Positions 25,716 through 39,732 of a stretch of DNA of 64,000 nucleotides are shown here, piece after piece (the stretch's first letter is position 1; the number at the start of each line of letters is the position of its first letter). A program made the translations under genes and the position numbers. Below the pieces are notes generated by a model. That model saw nothing but the letters and a program-made list of their open reading frames with translations. It was not told where the DNA came from and searched no databases. This stretch comes from Branchiostoma belcheri (lineage: Eukaryota; Chordata; Leptocardii; Amphioxiformes; Branchiostomatidae): positions 1,654,419 through 1,718,418 of the forward strand of contig NW_017804131.1 of NCBI RefSeq assembly GCF_001625305.1, in the 5' to 3' direction.

Positions 25716-28700
25716 TAGGATTCTTCGTGAGTGCTCGGGACTATTCGGAAGCGTTCGGCTGTGACGTATTGTCCGTCCCGTGGCCCACAAACCGAAACTG
25801 AACAATGGCATAAAATCCTCCCAACTCTTGTTAATCCGTTTTCTCCAGGCTATGACTATCCGCCGCTATTATGTCTCCCCTATCACAATGGAAATAGAAA
25901 CTACTGAGATTCCACAAATATTTCCATTGGGGGAAAATGGGGTAATTTTCACGACATGGTTGACAAAGCGTAGTGTTGGTAAATCTCCTATATACAGGAG
26001 AACGCAATGCCTATAATCTGGCTATTCCATCGGTGACTTTTTAAAGGTTTTTGAAATCGTGCCACTAAAATAGTTTGATCGCGATTCTAACATCAAAGGC
26101 CCGACATTTGCGTGCAAATGTAGTATATTTCTCTAATTTTTTTCTACACATATTATTTGGGAGTACAACGATTGACAGATATCTTCATCTAAAAATTCAT
26201 CTCAGAACTACAAAATATTCAAAGAGATAGATTAATGAACTTTGAACATTGCAGAACCATGTGTAAACTTTGCATTAATGATAAGCTAATCATCCTGTAT
26301 GTAGTTGTCTGTCTAGAATCTTACTGTAGCTGAGCAGTGCAGATTTCGTGTTGTACCCTTATCTTGTCGTGTTTACTGAGGCAGAAGGGTAACACAAGCC
26401 CACACATCCGGACAGATCTCGGGGTACAGGACCACAAATCTGCACGAAACGAGCCGCCTCACACACACGGCGATGTTTACCGTCAGGAGGGCTTACTGCC
26501 TTAGCGTCAAGACATCCCCACACGAGAGACCATGACGTCTCCGGATTAAACCTTATATGTCATGTGTATGAGGTGTAAGATGGCGGAAAACCTGTTAGAA
26601 TAACACAGATAAACAGTAACCTTTCAAGCCTGGGCTAGTTTGAAAAGTTGAGCAGTGGCGACCAAGAAACCTTTGTTACTCTCTTCCGCTGCCATCCCCT
26701 CTGTACAAAGTGACCATGATACCATTTACATCTAAACAAGACGGTCGCCCTTCTCGATAGGGTATGCAGATAGAGTATTGTTTGGTCAACTAGCCAATAT
26801 CTACCCTTCTGTGATAAGTTTAACTGACCTACTGATCAACTTTCCATATATAATTATCCGCTATTCTTCTGCACCTGCTTACAGAGTTCCCTAAAATCGC
26901 GTGCTCCTTGTAGAGCCTAAAGCACGAGACTTCAGAGTTCTTGTACCCGCATGGTCCAACACCTGCCGGCCGGAGTAATCCACCGTTATCAGCTAACATA
27001 AGGCGACATTGTTTGTGGCGCGGAGAGAAGCCGGATGGATCCTGTCCTGTCTGTCTACTTCAGGTAACAGGTATACACAGCTGCACACCTGCAGGGCTGG
27101 GGGGGGGGGTCCATTTTGTGTCTGAAGAGGACTCCGGGACGTTACAAAATTTGACAAAGCGTCTTTGGCTAAGCAGACCTAAAAACACTAGCCATGTGTT
27201 TCAGAAACGAGATTTAAGGAATATTTGCCATAGAGGAAGCAGTTGGTACTCTCAGATAAGAAGTAGGAGCGTTTGTACCTCATCTCCCAGCGCGTGTCGG
27301 TCCGGTACGCATGCCGTGTTGTGCACCAGACGTTCCCATGACGCGTGCCTGCCACGTGGCGTCATCTCCGGGGCCAGGAACCTAGACGTACGGCGGTGTG
27401 GATGGGCTATTGAGGAGGACAACAAGTATCTCCATCTTTTACAAGTCTCGATTTTTAAAAGATTTTGTACATGCTGTCGTTGACATTGTAGATCAGAAGT
27501 TTAGTTAAATCTTCAGGCGAAAAATGCGTTGTCTGAAGTCTAGCCTATTAAGTCTACACTACTGGAAAACCTAAGCAGTATACACGATGTTTTCACAAAA
27601 ATTTGTGATTTACAGTTTTCTATTCCTCTGCGAGTATCAATCAACAATTGTCCACAGTCTAGATCTTATTTATTGTTCTCATCATGAAAAACATGGATGC
27701 AGTTGTCAAGATGGTATGCTTCGTATGATGTGAACACACTCACTCAAAAAGTGGCGAGTCATGACAATGTAGTGAAAGCCTGTATTAAAAAGATGACCCC
27801 AGTCATATCCGCGGAAAATTACCCCGTCTCTAAGCTGTCTCCCGTCACCATTGTTCTTAATCTCTGACTCACTTCCACACAAGGCTGTTCCACACAGGGA
27901 CGGTAACACAATATGGTGTTTTTCACAAACAGAAATCCTCGCCGTTGGGGAGCACAATCAACATTCTTAGACTCAAACAAGAAAATTTATCGGATTTATG
28001 CCTTTATTTACACATGTAGGTCCCCAGCTTTCCAACCAGTCTCTTATTATGCAATTTAGTGCTGTAAATAAAGCATATAACTCATTATGGAGGACTTTAT
28101 CAAATGCTCAAGTATTGTATCCGTCCAGCGCGGATTGTCAAAGGCCACGCTCTCTGTCCGCTGTTATGGAATGATTACTTCCTAATCTGGATAAAAGCTG
28201 ATAGATAACCGTTCTGACCGACAATTGTGCTCAGACTTAGCCCAAGGACAAATGTTTGTGATGGCAGAAACGGGATAGCGTTATTTAACTACGTGCTTCA
28301 AGCTTTCCCGGAGGCATAAGATAGGGAGATGACAAACTGAGATCATAGGCGCAGGTGGATCAGAGTGGGTGGGGTGGACGGTAGTGGTCTCATGCTTTCG
28401 TTATCTCATTCTTAGTACTGTTGAATATGGGCCATAGTCAGTGATTACGTATCTACATAGTTTTGATTTTTGATTGCTACTAGCTTTCCCATTTTCTATC
28501 TTTGGTAGCTTAATTTGCATAAAGGCCAATAGACCCCCCCCCCGACCTAACCACATCATACCTTAAAATGATCAGTAAACATCAAGGTATGATTTTATGG
28601 TACTGGCCCAATTGTACACAAGGTGAGCTACGATTCCCATCTTCTGGGAATCTCCTCCTGAACTAATAATGGTAGGAAATTCGCTCGAGGAAAGCCCACA

Positions 28701-31700
28701 GGACTGGCTGTACGAAGGCGTGCCGAAGGAGATAGAAAGAAGCCACGTGTTGGAGTATCTGTGTACTATGACTACCCTGCAGAGATGTCTCCCGCACGCC
28801 CACTGCCCGGTCTCAGATGTTTTACCTGTGGGCTGTCCATCAACACTCCAGCAGTGTTGACACACCTGTAATTCACGCCTACACATGTCGCCCGGGATGA
28901 CCCAAATGCCTGTCATTTTCCTCCTGCGGAAGTAATTTTCTGATTCTGAGAGCAGATAGGTCGGAGGAATATTTGGGACAACGCGTGGGTAGGTAGGTGT
29001 AACAACTGAGATAATTCAGTTTGAATAAGTCATTTTTTTCTTTTTATAAACATGCCTATGTGGGTCCAAACACCCGTCCCGTCTTCAAATGTAGACCAAC
29101 TGTACTACGCAACTGGCTCTGCCGCCATGCAAGTACATCTCCTTACAAGTGTTTGTGCACAGGAAAAATCCGATAGTGTACCAAAGCCTCAGTCCTTCAG
29201 TTGCTATCATTCACAGTCTTAAATCACTCCGGATTTTTTGCACACAGTCTTAGAGCCTAAATCCCACCAGTGTTCTTCCTTTTCTCACAGGTGATCCATG
29301 TCTCACCTGAAGTGTTGGATGTTTTCTCAATGTCCGAGGAATCCGCTGATGTTTGAGGTTCTGTGTGTACCAACGTTCAGTCTTCCACAGTCAGACCGTC
29401 TTCCCGAGGAGGATTTACCCACAAGCAGCTTAAAACCCCCACGGTGGTACAGCCAAGCATGACACGGACGAGGTTTAGTACACACGGGGCCTGGCGAGGG
29501 CTGAAAGGGACGGTAATCTCTTGTTTACCTCAGGTGGCCGGCCCGTTGTAAATGACGCGTGCCTGCCGTAACGTACTTCGGATTTCTGTATCCCGTGTGT
29601 AAACATGACAGGATGGGGGCTGGGGAAAATAAGAGACGAGGGATGGGCCGGTTACACATAGGGGAGGATTTGGATAAGTCCGTGTGAAAGAGTCGATCGC
29701 AAGAAGAAAACGGGACGTAATCCGCAACAAACCTGCACGCCGGAGAGTTTAGAGGCTGAATCTGGGTGGCATGTAGGTCTGTTACACAAACTTTGATATC
29801 AACAGCGACATCGGGAAAGATTTGGTGATATTACAGTATTCCTCTAGAACCAATTGTTGTTGGTAAATAGCTGAGAAAGCGTTGTTTCAAAACAAGGCTC
29901 TGTACGAGAATTCATACCGTCCCTGTCCATAGTACTGAAGTTTCTTCTCCCGTAATACGGGAACTACGTGCATTTGTGAGTCTGCACACTGAGATATTTT
30001 GTGTCCAGTGTGCTTTGGGTCTGGCATCCAGGCTATGCTTGTGGTGAAGTACGCTATATTTTCAGTCACTGTCCACTTGGCTCATCTGGGGTGGAAAACG
30101 CTCTTTTGCCGCTATCTCGTGCGTAACAAACTGAATTTTCGCCACTTTGTACCAGCACGAGTACTGTAAAATCGCGCCAGCCGTGACATAACAGAATGTC
30201 TCGTGTCTCGTGTGCGTGTCTTATCGGTAATAGTGCTATCAGTCAGCTCCTAGGTACTTAAGACATTTATTCCTATCGCCAGAGACGCGGTCCGTCCCCC
30301 GGCGCCAGCCAGGCTGACCCTCCCCTACCATCCACCCGCAGAGGTCACCAGAGGTCATCCGTTCATCCACCCAGGTCAAACTTTATATACTCCAGGAACA
30401 ATACCGAAAGTTTCCTCCTCGTTTTCTCCTCGTGGTGAGCTGATAATTCAATTAAAGCGTGTCACTATCTTTTGTCTTCTTTTGACTTCCTTGCACCTGC
30501 CAGGTGACCCCATCCCGTGACCTCTAACCCCGCAGACTGACCTCTGAGATTGGCCAGGAAACTCCAGCTGTTATTTTGTAGCCATAAGATTTATTTCTCC
30601 TCGTTCCATAAGTCACACAAGGGGCTACGATGTGCTAATAGATTTTCGTGTCCTATAGCTATAGCTTCCAAAGGTCTAACGTAGGTACTGTAGATCTCTA
30701 CTTGTGTTCAGTACATCCACATGTCGACTCGTTAGAGCATAGATAATAGAAATGTGTTCTGTTCGTTTCTCTTTGAGGAATGAATCTTATATTCGTCCTA
30801 GTGTTTTCTCTTTTCTTTCTTTCAGGCATAAGAAATATCTTTGTGGCGTCAACAGACAACCGTTTTCTTACGGGCCTCTAAATCAACAGATACTCATGGA
30901 AGTCATCTTTAAGACATTGTCAGATTGCTGATGTGGACTTCAAAAGAACTGATCAAAAGAACATGTTAACAGTAACCTCTTGTCCAAGAGCGCGTTCGTT
31001 CTCTGAAACTCGACCATGTCTGGTCCATACCTCTCACGCGCCGCCATTGTTCGTGTATGCCCAAGGTCAAATGGCACAGCTCCAAGGTCACCCAGCGGAC
31101 GTGTTAACATATGTGTTTTCTTTGTAGTTCTCCGATCTTCTTGACCTGCAGTTCGCCCCACCAACACCTCTCTACACGGTGTCAAACACATTACAGCTGG
31201 GTGAAAGGAGAAGTCGCGTGGCGCGGCGGCTCAAGCCGGGTGTCCACTCGTGGCTGACCCCTCCACTGACCCTACTTCCTCCCCGTAGTCACGCGCCAGT
31301 CGCACGCACGCTGACCATCTGGTCAGTCCGGAGGCGGGCTGGTCATCGGTCAACTTCTCAAGAGAGCAGGACACAAGAAGTAAAAGCAAATCTCTGATAA
31401 GAAAAAAAAAAAACATAGTGCCATTGTAAGGAACTAACGATCTTGCACTACTGCAAACTTACAAGGGGAAACAATGAATGAACTCAAGCTTAACTATGAG
31501 AAGATTCCAGTCAAAACACAGAGCATCATAATAATCATAGTAGTAGTATCTTATTCAGACACTTTTGGAAAGTGGAAGTCACCTTCAGATTCTTAGCTCT
31601 CAAGGAAGGAAAATTGTGGAGATGTCCCAAATAGTGCTAATAGGAGGAATTGGTTGTCCCTGGGAGATTAAGTTGGTACCGGACATGTGTCTAAAGGCCT

Positions 31701-31904
31701 TCTATTCCAAGTTTTGCTTCTCGTGATTATCAGTAATATTTTGACAACCAACCTAGTCGAGGCTACGGGACGCGCGGTGAATTACTAAGTACACTGCTCC
31801 ATGTTTCATGATCAAACAGGTGGTCACAGAGAACAGATCAATGTTGGCGCGAACTAGTCAAGTTGTGTGTGGAGCTTGGACAGCCGATTTTGACAAGCAT
31901 TTCC

Positions 31905-32080
31905 TAAGTTTCGGAATCGGCTGGAAAGAGTAGAAATTTGCCAAATAGACAGATAACATGCCAGGGGAGTTGATCCGCTGGTCAGTACTTTTGCACCTCT
32001 TCGAGAAACATGTAATCTGTCTATTTGGCAACTTTAAATTTATACTCTTTCCAGCTGCTTCCGAAGCCTGGTAGAGACTA
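31905..32080. mobile_element. MITE, AGCCTGGTAGAGGCTA family (type B)
   Basis: The inverted arms include ggctggaaagagtagaaatt, tgccaaatagacagata and their complements (atctgtctatttggcaa, actctttccagctgctt), ending cgaagcctggtagagacta. The left terminus is degenerate. The same element occurs at 35294-35433, 46171-46314 and, disrupted, at about 48500-48804. Confidence 0.75.
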
Positions 32081-32704
32081 GTTGTTCCTTACACGTTTTC
32101 CTGTGTCACTTTTTTAAATTCATTTTATTAAGTCAGGACAGCCTCCAGTATCGTAAGAAGAGTTTCCTTTTCTATCATTCTATCATACATATAATTCCTA
32201 AAAGTACTCTTCTTTTGACGACATACGTCCTTTAGGTGTACACAGTACTGAAACATTGTGTCGTCTCCGCTAAAGCACATAATGTTGCATTCCTCTGGCA
32301 GAGAAGGTCACATAATTACATCCTTAACTGTCCGCCGGAAGGTTGTTACCGTTATCTGTCCATCTATTATCGACAAAAGATGACCACTTGAGTCAGCAGG
32401 TGACCGCGCGGAGGCTCGACCCTACCTGACCCCAACCTCGCCAGGTTCTCTACGTGTCTCCTGGAAACACTGTTTTCTTTACAGGACAGTTTGTATGGAG
32501 CAGCTGGACACCTGACAAAATCATTATGTTCTTTACGTTGATTGCGAAAATAGGAGATCTTGTTATTTGGAAATATGCTTAGGACTACGTCTTTGGTAAT
32601 GCTCGATCGTATAAAACAAGCGTTGTCTCTATTTTCCTAAAACGTTTCATGAGAAGGATGCGATATCTAAGGCTAAATCAGACAGTAAATACTGTAAATG
32701 CATT

Positions 32705-32785
32705 TTTGTTCGCGAAAGTTTTAACTTCGCGATATTCGCGAAGAACTTCTTGTCGCGAAGTCATATCCTCGCGAACACTTTTGTT
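32705..32785. repeat. CGCGAA-rich inverted-repeat patch
   Basis: TTCGCGAA and GCGAA words occur six times in both orientations within 80 bases (cgcgaaagtt, cttcgcgatattcgcgaag, tgtcgcgaag, ctcgcgaacac). The patch can fold back on itself. It resembles the core of a small dispersed inverted-repeat element; the outer limits are not clear. Confidence 0.6.
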
Positions 32786-35293
32786 CCCCAGCACACCATG
32801 CATATACGAAGACAACAACATTACGTATACTACAGTAGTACTAAGACTCGACGAATAACATCGTTTTTGTAATGAAATAGAAATTTATTTTAACAAACAT
32901 ACGTACCTTACTCACTTGAAGAAGAACCAGGAGCAAATACAGTGTCTGTAACCTTATATACGTTTGTAATTATAATATTAAATACTGTTGTCTTCTAGTC
33001 TTTTGCCATCTACTTTGTCGGTATACATTTTCTAATTCGTTTTTCTGTCTCAAAAACACTCAAATGCGGCTAGTGGCAGAGATAAAGGGGGGCAAAACCG
33101 TGTCCATAACTGTACATGTCAACGATCAAGCGATGGAAACACTCTGTATTATATCTGTATTGGTGATACGGATTGGGATGTTCTATATACAGGATGTATA
33201 AACCTTTGCATGTAAGATTTCAGGAAGGTGAGGGGTATTAGAAATTAGGCAGAGCTCTGGTTGTGGCGACCGATCCAGTGTGCTCGGTGTCTGAAGAATG
33301 AATCCATTCTACTCTTACTATATACGAAGCCGGGGAGTTAGTTAGAAAATGAAGAATTAGGACCCCACACGTTCTACTTTTCTTTCACCTGTCCATCAGA
33401 AACGCGCATAAGTCTAACATCTATTCAGCTTCCGGCAGCCGACAGCCAACCTCTGCCACCAAACAGGTGCCCTCCTCCTGCGAAAATGTTGTCCACATAC
33501 GCACACAAAGAAATACCTCAACAAAAGTTTCAAAGACTCGCATAGAATTCATTTGAAAATGTTACGCCAAGTCTCCACAGAAATTGGTTAATCCAACTTT
33601 CACCGTGTTAAATTGGCTGTCCGGGAGGGCAGATGGGGAAACTAAGAGAAAATCTCCCTTCTTTTGTTCTGTGGAGTTTTTAGTCTGGTTTGGTGCCCGC
33701 TGTAGCAAAGGTCCTGGAACATTTGTGAGCAGGGTCATCGTACGCGTGGGCTAGAGTATGTATTACAGCTAATAAGCGTGCTGGCATTCTAACGGTGGCC
33801 AATGTACTTCGAAAAACTGTCTCTGTTTCATTCCGAAGTGCATGTAAAACAAGCCCATACTCATAACAAAGCGGATAAAACTCCTCTAAACCACTCCACA
33901 ACTGAATAACTAGAAAGAAAACCACTGTACGGGCAGGTGGTTGGAGTGGGGTTTTGTATTTTCCGCTTAAACGTCCGGCCGATTTCACACCCTTGGCTCG
34001 CACCATTGTCCCGGTACAACACGCGTCCTGGCCGCTTTGGGTAACTTCAGAACGCGATACAATATGTTAACGCATTGTCACCATATGTCGTGTACAAAAC
34101 CACCAACATTATCTAAGAAACTAGCCCACAAGTTCGTCTATCCTACTTTCTTTAAATTCCAAAGTAGTGTTTTTTTTTCAGAGTCAATCGAATACTAAGT
34201 ATATGAAATAAGAGAAGTTTGCGGCCACGTCAATTTAGCTCGGAGCGAGCCCACAGAACTCATGAATGCTCTTGCCAGGGCCTTTCTCCCGGGCAGTACA
34301 TTGTTACCTCAGGTCAGAATGGATTTTCCACAGTCCATTGTCGGACGATAGAGTGTTCAAATCGTTCTGAATGGATCCTAGTTGCCCGAGAAACCGATAT
34401 TACACACATGTATTTTTCTTGAATAAAAATATAGCAGAACGTAACGCTTAATTTTCATACCTCTACCTTGTTATTGCCGAGATACTGTAGTTTTCGAGAC
34501 AACCACAGGACAAAAGAATACAGGTTAGCCTTAGTAGGCCTGCATCTTTACCGAAATATCTATGCCATCCAACCACAAGTTACCGTTCTTGGCACCAAAC
34601 GAAACAGGACAATAGTTACTTGAAGAGCGTTCGCTTTTAAATCTTACGCGTATCCACACAGGTTTAATATAGAGACCTTGTGCTATGGTAGTGTTCACGC
34701 AATCTGCTGACAAACTGTATATCTGAGCCATTCGGATTTGCAACATTAACAACAAAATGGTCTTTACAAACCTTTCCATTCAATGCATGAAAGATTAGGG
34801 CCGCTTCGCGGTGTAACAGACAAACATATCAGTCCCTGAATCTTGCCACGCAGATGTCTAAGACCTTGTCCGACCAGGAATTCTTTTCGAGACCGCCAGA
34901 GTGGAATGCACGCAACTGGAAACCTTCTCGGCTGAAGTACCGAGAGGTTGATTTCACCTCTGATAAGACGATAGGGAGAGAGATATTCCGAAACTCAAGT
35001 AACGTACAGCTTGTCCTGTCAATATTTGGGAAAATTCCAAACGTCGCACTTTTGCCTTTCTTTGAAATCTGATCGGTCAAACGAGACAGATAAGACAACT
35101 CTGTCCGATATCTACCTTATCAGTTTCAGTAACAGTTTGGAAACCATTTCGACACGGAGTTCTTGCAATGAAACAATTACCGAAAGACACAAATGCTGCC
35201 TCATGCTTATTATTCATTTTATGGCACCTTGAATGAGATAACATTGTGGATTCACACAATAAATGCTGCAATCGTCCCACACAATGACATGGC

Positions 35294-35433
35294 TAGCCTC
35301 TATCAGGCTTCGGGAAGCGGCTAAATTGGCCAAATAGATAACATGCCAGGGTCCACAAAAGAATACAGTTCCCCTTGCATGTTATCTGACTATTTGGTCA
35401 ATTCAGCCGCTTCCCGAAGCCTGGTAGAGGCTA
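35294..35433. mobile_element. MITE, AGCCTGGTAGAGGCTA family (type B), best-preserved copy
   Basis: This 140-bp element begins tagcctctatcaggcttcgg and ends with the near-perfect complement ccgaagcctggtagaggcta. Inward homology continues through gaagcggct, ggccaaatagataacatg and its inverse. There is no open frame. It is the cleanest type B copy in the window and defines the termini of the family. Confidence 0.85.
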
Positions 35434-35936
35434 TTACATGACACTGTACTGTCTATGCTCTTTGCCTTCGTATCTAGTGTTTCACCTTTGGTGGTCTTTG
35501 CACAGTCGCCAGCATGTTGGAATTTGTCATAAAACACGAGTCCTCTTCATTTTGTACTTAGCTAATATAAGCTAACCAATACCTGCACGCATAGCGTCTT
35601 AGGAGAGTCTCCCAAGGACAGTTTAAATGTCTAGAATAGGTATAAAACGTTAATATTGTCATAGCGTGAGTTGATTGACACATGTATACAGTTTAAGTGA
35701 GCATGACGGAATTCTAACGACTGTCCGCCGGCGGGATTCATCAGATCGGTGCCCCGGATCAAGTTGAAGTCCCGCTATCTGCAGTCTGGATCGTAGAGAA
35801 AACAATTAGAGAAACCTGCATCAGATAAGCACAGGTCTTATCTACAATCTTCATGCTTCAACCTTTACATCGAATTTCTGCATAAGTCGCCATGGAATAC
35901 ATGAAGAGCACCCAGAAGGTTTGGTACTCTCCAAGC

Positions 35937-36119
35937 AGAGGTCTAGGTTTGGGGTTATTTTTGACGTGTTTTTATGCTTTTTTATCGGGGTTTCTTTTTC
36001 GCACTGGAATTTTTTGTTGGGTTGAGTGAAAAAAATTCCAGTGCAAAAAAAATCAACCCCGATAAAAAAGGCTAAAAACACACCATAAACAACCCAACCC
36101 CAAACCTCTACTTGGAGAG
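35937..36119. mobile_element. MITE, CTCCAAGCAGA family, type A, TA target duplication
   Basis: A 183-bp element starts ctctccaagcagaggtctag and ends cctctacttggagag. It is flanked by TA at 35935-35936 and again at 36120-36121. The arms extend almost to the centre, around a region rich in A and T runs. It is homologous to 48568-48744 and 12711-12898. Confidence 0.85.
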
Positions 36120-37500
36120 TAAAGTTTTGGTGTCTCCTGCCAGACTAGACTATTGCTAGTTTAGACTGGTTTTGTGTCGTAAACATATTTGGTTGCTGAT
36201 TCACTCAATAAAGAAATACTAGTATAACTTGACAAGTTAAGAAGACATCGGGCTTTCTGAAAATAAGTTGACAGGGATGATTCATTCTGTAGCGTTTTGA
36301 AAACAAATTCTGTTGTACAATTATATGATATGACTAGTAAAAATACAGTACCAGTACAGTATAAGTTTTAACAGGTAGACAACTTGTTGCGAACTAAAAG
36401 TCCAAAAGGAAATTTCTAAATATAAAACATTAAGTACATATAACCATAGTTTGAATGGGACAAATTTACAATGTACTTACGTCATGCGTCCAACGCTGAC
36501 ATGTTTGTAACTCACTTATAAACCCAGTCGGTGCTGTTAAGTCATTCTCCTGTCGTTATAAGGTGTTCAACAAGCCATTCAACTCACCCGAGTTCACTAT
36601 CAGGCCTCTACATCGACCTTTTAATTGAGAACAAATGCTGTATATGGGCCAATAAACCTCCAATGGAGCAATCCAGCACACCTGAATAAACTATACAGTA
36701 AACAATGGGATAGAGTTATGGTCAGGGTACGATAAGGCAAGGCATTTCATCCTATGGTTTAACGATACATTAAACTTATTTGGGAAATGGGCCTTTAACA
36801 TGTAGTGGTATGAGAACACGAGGTTTTTGCTTGATAGTCGAACATACGAAATCAAACTATGATCGTTTGAGTTCCATGTTGTTTTATTCCTGCAACCATG
36901 TCAGTCTATGACGTCCTTTTTAGACAGTATCATCATGTACTATTGGTGCATTCTTTTCTCATGAATCAATGCCAACATACTAGTAATCTCCGTGTTTTTG
37001 ACAAGCAATTGGGCGTTTACTGTTAACGAGACACAACGAAGTCATCTATAGTTTTTATCAACTCTACAGTAAACGTTTTGACAACATGTTTTCTACATCC
37101 GCCGTTGTTATCTCCGCTCTATTGCTTGTTGGATGTTTATTGGGTTGATAAATGATGATACACAAAGCACCGCTGAGCCACCTGAGTAAACCTCAATACA
37201 CGAACCTTCAGACCCAGTAACACATAGCCGAATATGGCCGCCTCCCGGACACTCACAACCTCCCCCCAAACATGGTTGGGACTGGTCGTCTGGTGGTTGG
37301 GAGTATGTCAACAGGGTCGGCGCGTGGTTGGCAGTCAAATTTGACTCAAATCTAACTCAAATTTGATTCGATTCGTATCGACAGATAGGCGCGGCCTAAA
37401 TCCGGTCAGACTGCTCCCAACCTACCGCAAACCTTGGCTAGTTTGTGGTCGGGGGAAGGTTGTGAATGTGTGACGACAGGAGCTTTCCTGAGCCGCCAAT

Positions 37501-37605
37501 CTCCAAGCAGATGTTTGGAAGGTAGATCGATGGGTTTTCTGCCAGAAAAAAAGGGGGCAACTATAAATCATTATGATCTTCCTTGTGAATATCTGCTTGG
37601 AGATT
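37501..37605. mobile_element. Short MITE with CTCCAAGCAGAT termini
   Basis: About 105 bp bounded by ctccaagcagat and its complement atctgcttggagat. The interior does not match types A or E well, so it is either an internally deleted or a diverged member of the same terminal-repeat group. Confidence 0.75.
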
Positions 37606-38089
37606 ACTGATTTATTGACCAAGGCCCTGACGATACACAGCTTTACAACGCTATTTCATATCGACCAAAGCATTGGCAAAGTATGAATATAGGCACGTTA
37701 CAGTACATTACATTACAAGTACGACTTCCAACCGCAATAGCACACCTGTACAAACACGGGTGGTTTTATGGCCGCAAAATAAAGTAATTCACACCAGAGA
37801 CAAGTTGACACAACGACGATTAAGCTCCTTAATATGCGAACAGATTGAGTGACGTACATATATATGCACACATATTGTATGTCCACTTTAAAGATGACTT
37901 CCGCGCTCTCATGTGTTCTATGGATAACAACAGGAGTTATTTCTCTCAAATGGGATCACCGTGTCCACAAGGTCGACGTCGCTCACGTTCTGGCTTCATA
38001 AGTTGAATTTCAGAGCCAAAGTGTCATGCAGCACCTTCATTCCTTCAGAAGTCGTAAATCAAAGTACTTGCACCATAAAACTCAGATGT

Positions 38090-38363
38090 AACTGCACTTG
38101 TGGGGTCGTGTGGTGTAGCGGCAGAGTGCGCGACTCGGAACCTAGAGGTCCCGGGTTCGAGTCCTGACATGCCACCGATCTTGTGCCCTTGGGAAAGGCA
38201 CTTTACACGACTTTCCTCACTTTGCTCAGGTGAAAATGAGTATTGTATTGTCCCCTGTGTTGGTGGCGGCATTAATATAAGTTGAAAAAAACTTGAGTGT
38301 GCCGTCACCACGTCTTGTGATTAGATGTTGGAATACAAAAAAAAAAAAAAAACTGCACTTGTG
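38090..38363 (+). mobile_element. tRNA-derived SINE with perfect 13-bp target-site duplications
   Basis: Body about 38103-38350. The head contains a pol III A-box-like stretch (tggtgtagcggcagag) and a B box (ggttcgagtcc, 38154-38164). Then come the SINE core words cttgggaaaggcactt and caggtgaaaatgagta, and a run of A at the 3' end. The duplications are aactgcacttgtg at 38090-38102 and 38351-38363. Identical duplications and a long A-run suggest a fairly young insertion. A second copy lies at 55503-55735. I do not assign a named SINE superfamily. Confidence 0.92.
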
Positions 38364-39558
38364 TATAAAACCACAAGGAGGCGCTTGGCAATGGTCACGC
38401 AATCCCATCGTACTGATACTGGTTCAGGCCATTTTACAAGGGAATGTCTGTCAATGAACTCGAATATGCACCCCACGAACAGAAAAATTTCCATTCAACC
38501 GTTGGCTTTGTTAAGATATAGCTTTCAAACGGATACGAAAAGATTATTGAGGCGAGCTTATGATATATGTCTTCTTGTACGTGCAATATATTCATAGCCG
38601 CAAGGTGCGCTTTTTATCCACATTACCCACAAATCCACCGCAGCGCCCAATTGCCAATAGTGAGTCTCAAGTAGATGTTGGGAGGAAAGGTCTCCAACAT
38701 GTTACGTGTTGATACGTCGTACGGGTATATGATATGATATTTGTGCGATGTGATGTGTATATAGGTAGAATGCAGACTTTCCGTTACGTTCATGTCGGGC
38801 CAGAGCGTATGTTTGTCACATGTACAGTATCCAATAGGCAAGACAGAACATGTATCCAACGAAAGCTCTGCTTGGAAATAACATGTCTGTGACCCACCAG
38901 AGGTTGTTGCCGACCCTACATGCGTAATATGCAACACAATTCAAACCCTCGCTATCTAAGGCCATCCGTCGCTGTCTGCGGGCCCACTACACATCTAGAT
39001 GGCGTACGATTGAGAGTCGCTAGGAGCGCAATTGAACGGGATCACTGCACCCCACGCCATATGTGTGCCTTTTCTGTTACGAAGTTCATACTGTCTGTGA
39101 TTTATGCTGTCTCGTGTTGATCTCGGACTCCGATGGCCTACGTGCAGTTTATCCTGCGGTATGGACCTACTCGGCTATATTTGAAGCAGAAATACCATCA
39201 CTGTTTAGTTGAACCTGTGGTCTTTATATGGACCGCCGGTGGAGGTTGTATACCAGTATAACCTCCTTGTATGGACCAAGGACTTAACCATAAGTGTCTG
39301 TATCTTCTTATTTATGCAAGTCGTAAGGCATTCCTGCGGAATTTTCTCACGAGAATTGTGTTCTAACACAACCTTTCTTGTCGACACCACAAAACCCTCT
39401 ATCTGCTTGAACATTTAGTCCTACTGACTCTGTTTCTTGTTTACTAATACTTAGTAACTAATACTAGTCTTATTTAACTAGTTGTAAGTCTACACCGCTA
39501 CGCTACAACCATCACAACAGAGTAAACACAGACACGTGTAGCATTAGATTTCAATTGT

Positions 39559-39564
39559 TTTATT
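39559..39564 (-). terminator. Poly(A) signal of hairy gene 2 (AATAAA)
   Basis: AATAAA on the minus strand lies about 170 bases past the stop codon of hairy gene 2, which fits a short 3'UTR. Confidence 0.65.
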
Positions 39565-39732
39565 GTCGATATCGGAGTATAAAAATAGTGGATATAATTC
39601 TCATATAAACAATATCTCTGATGAATATTTACAACATTTTCTCATATACAATTTTGTAACATCAAGTGAATTCCAGCACGTATACGAATATACGAGCTGT
39701 AGAGGCACACGTATAATGTCCGTACATTGTTC

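Larger units (their letters stand above)
11527..39558. other. 28-kb region without a recognised gene
   Basis: Between the cyclophilin start and the 3' end of hairy gene 2 I found no exon set that assembles into a known protein and no RNA gene. Open frames are short, and the longest (about 180 codons near 26941-27483) has no family resemblance. The region holds a two-copy tandem repeat (about 12044-12256), several inverted-repeat elements of two families, paired hairpins near 20.0 kb, the assembly gap, a CGCGAA-rich hairpin patch (32.7 kb) and a SINE (38.1 kb). Such a desert beside developmental regulators often carries enhancers. That is inference. Confidence 0.5.

Noticed and set aside
26941-27483. 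180-codon plus-strand open frame
   Set aside because: It opens with a non-ATG codon, has no recognisable domain or splice support, and runs through a G-run and unique DNA. Its length is compatible with chance in 64 kb.
38103-38180. tRNA gene at the head of the SINE
   Set aside because: The A and B boxes are present but the cloverleaf does not close. It is the tRNA-derived head of a retroposon.
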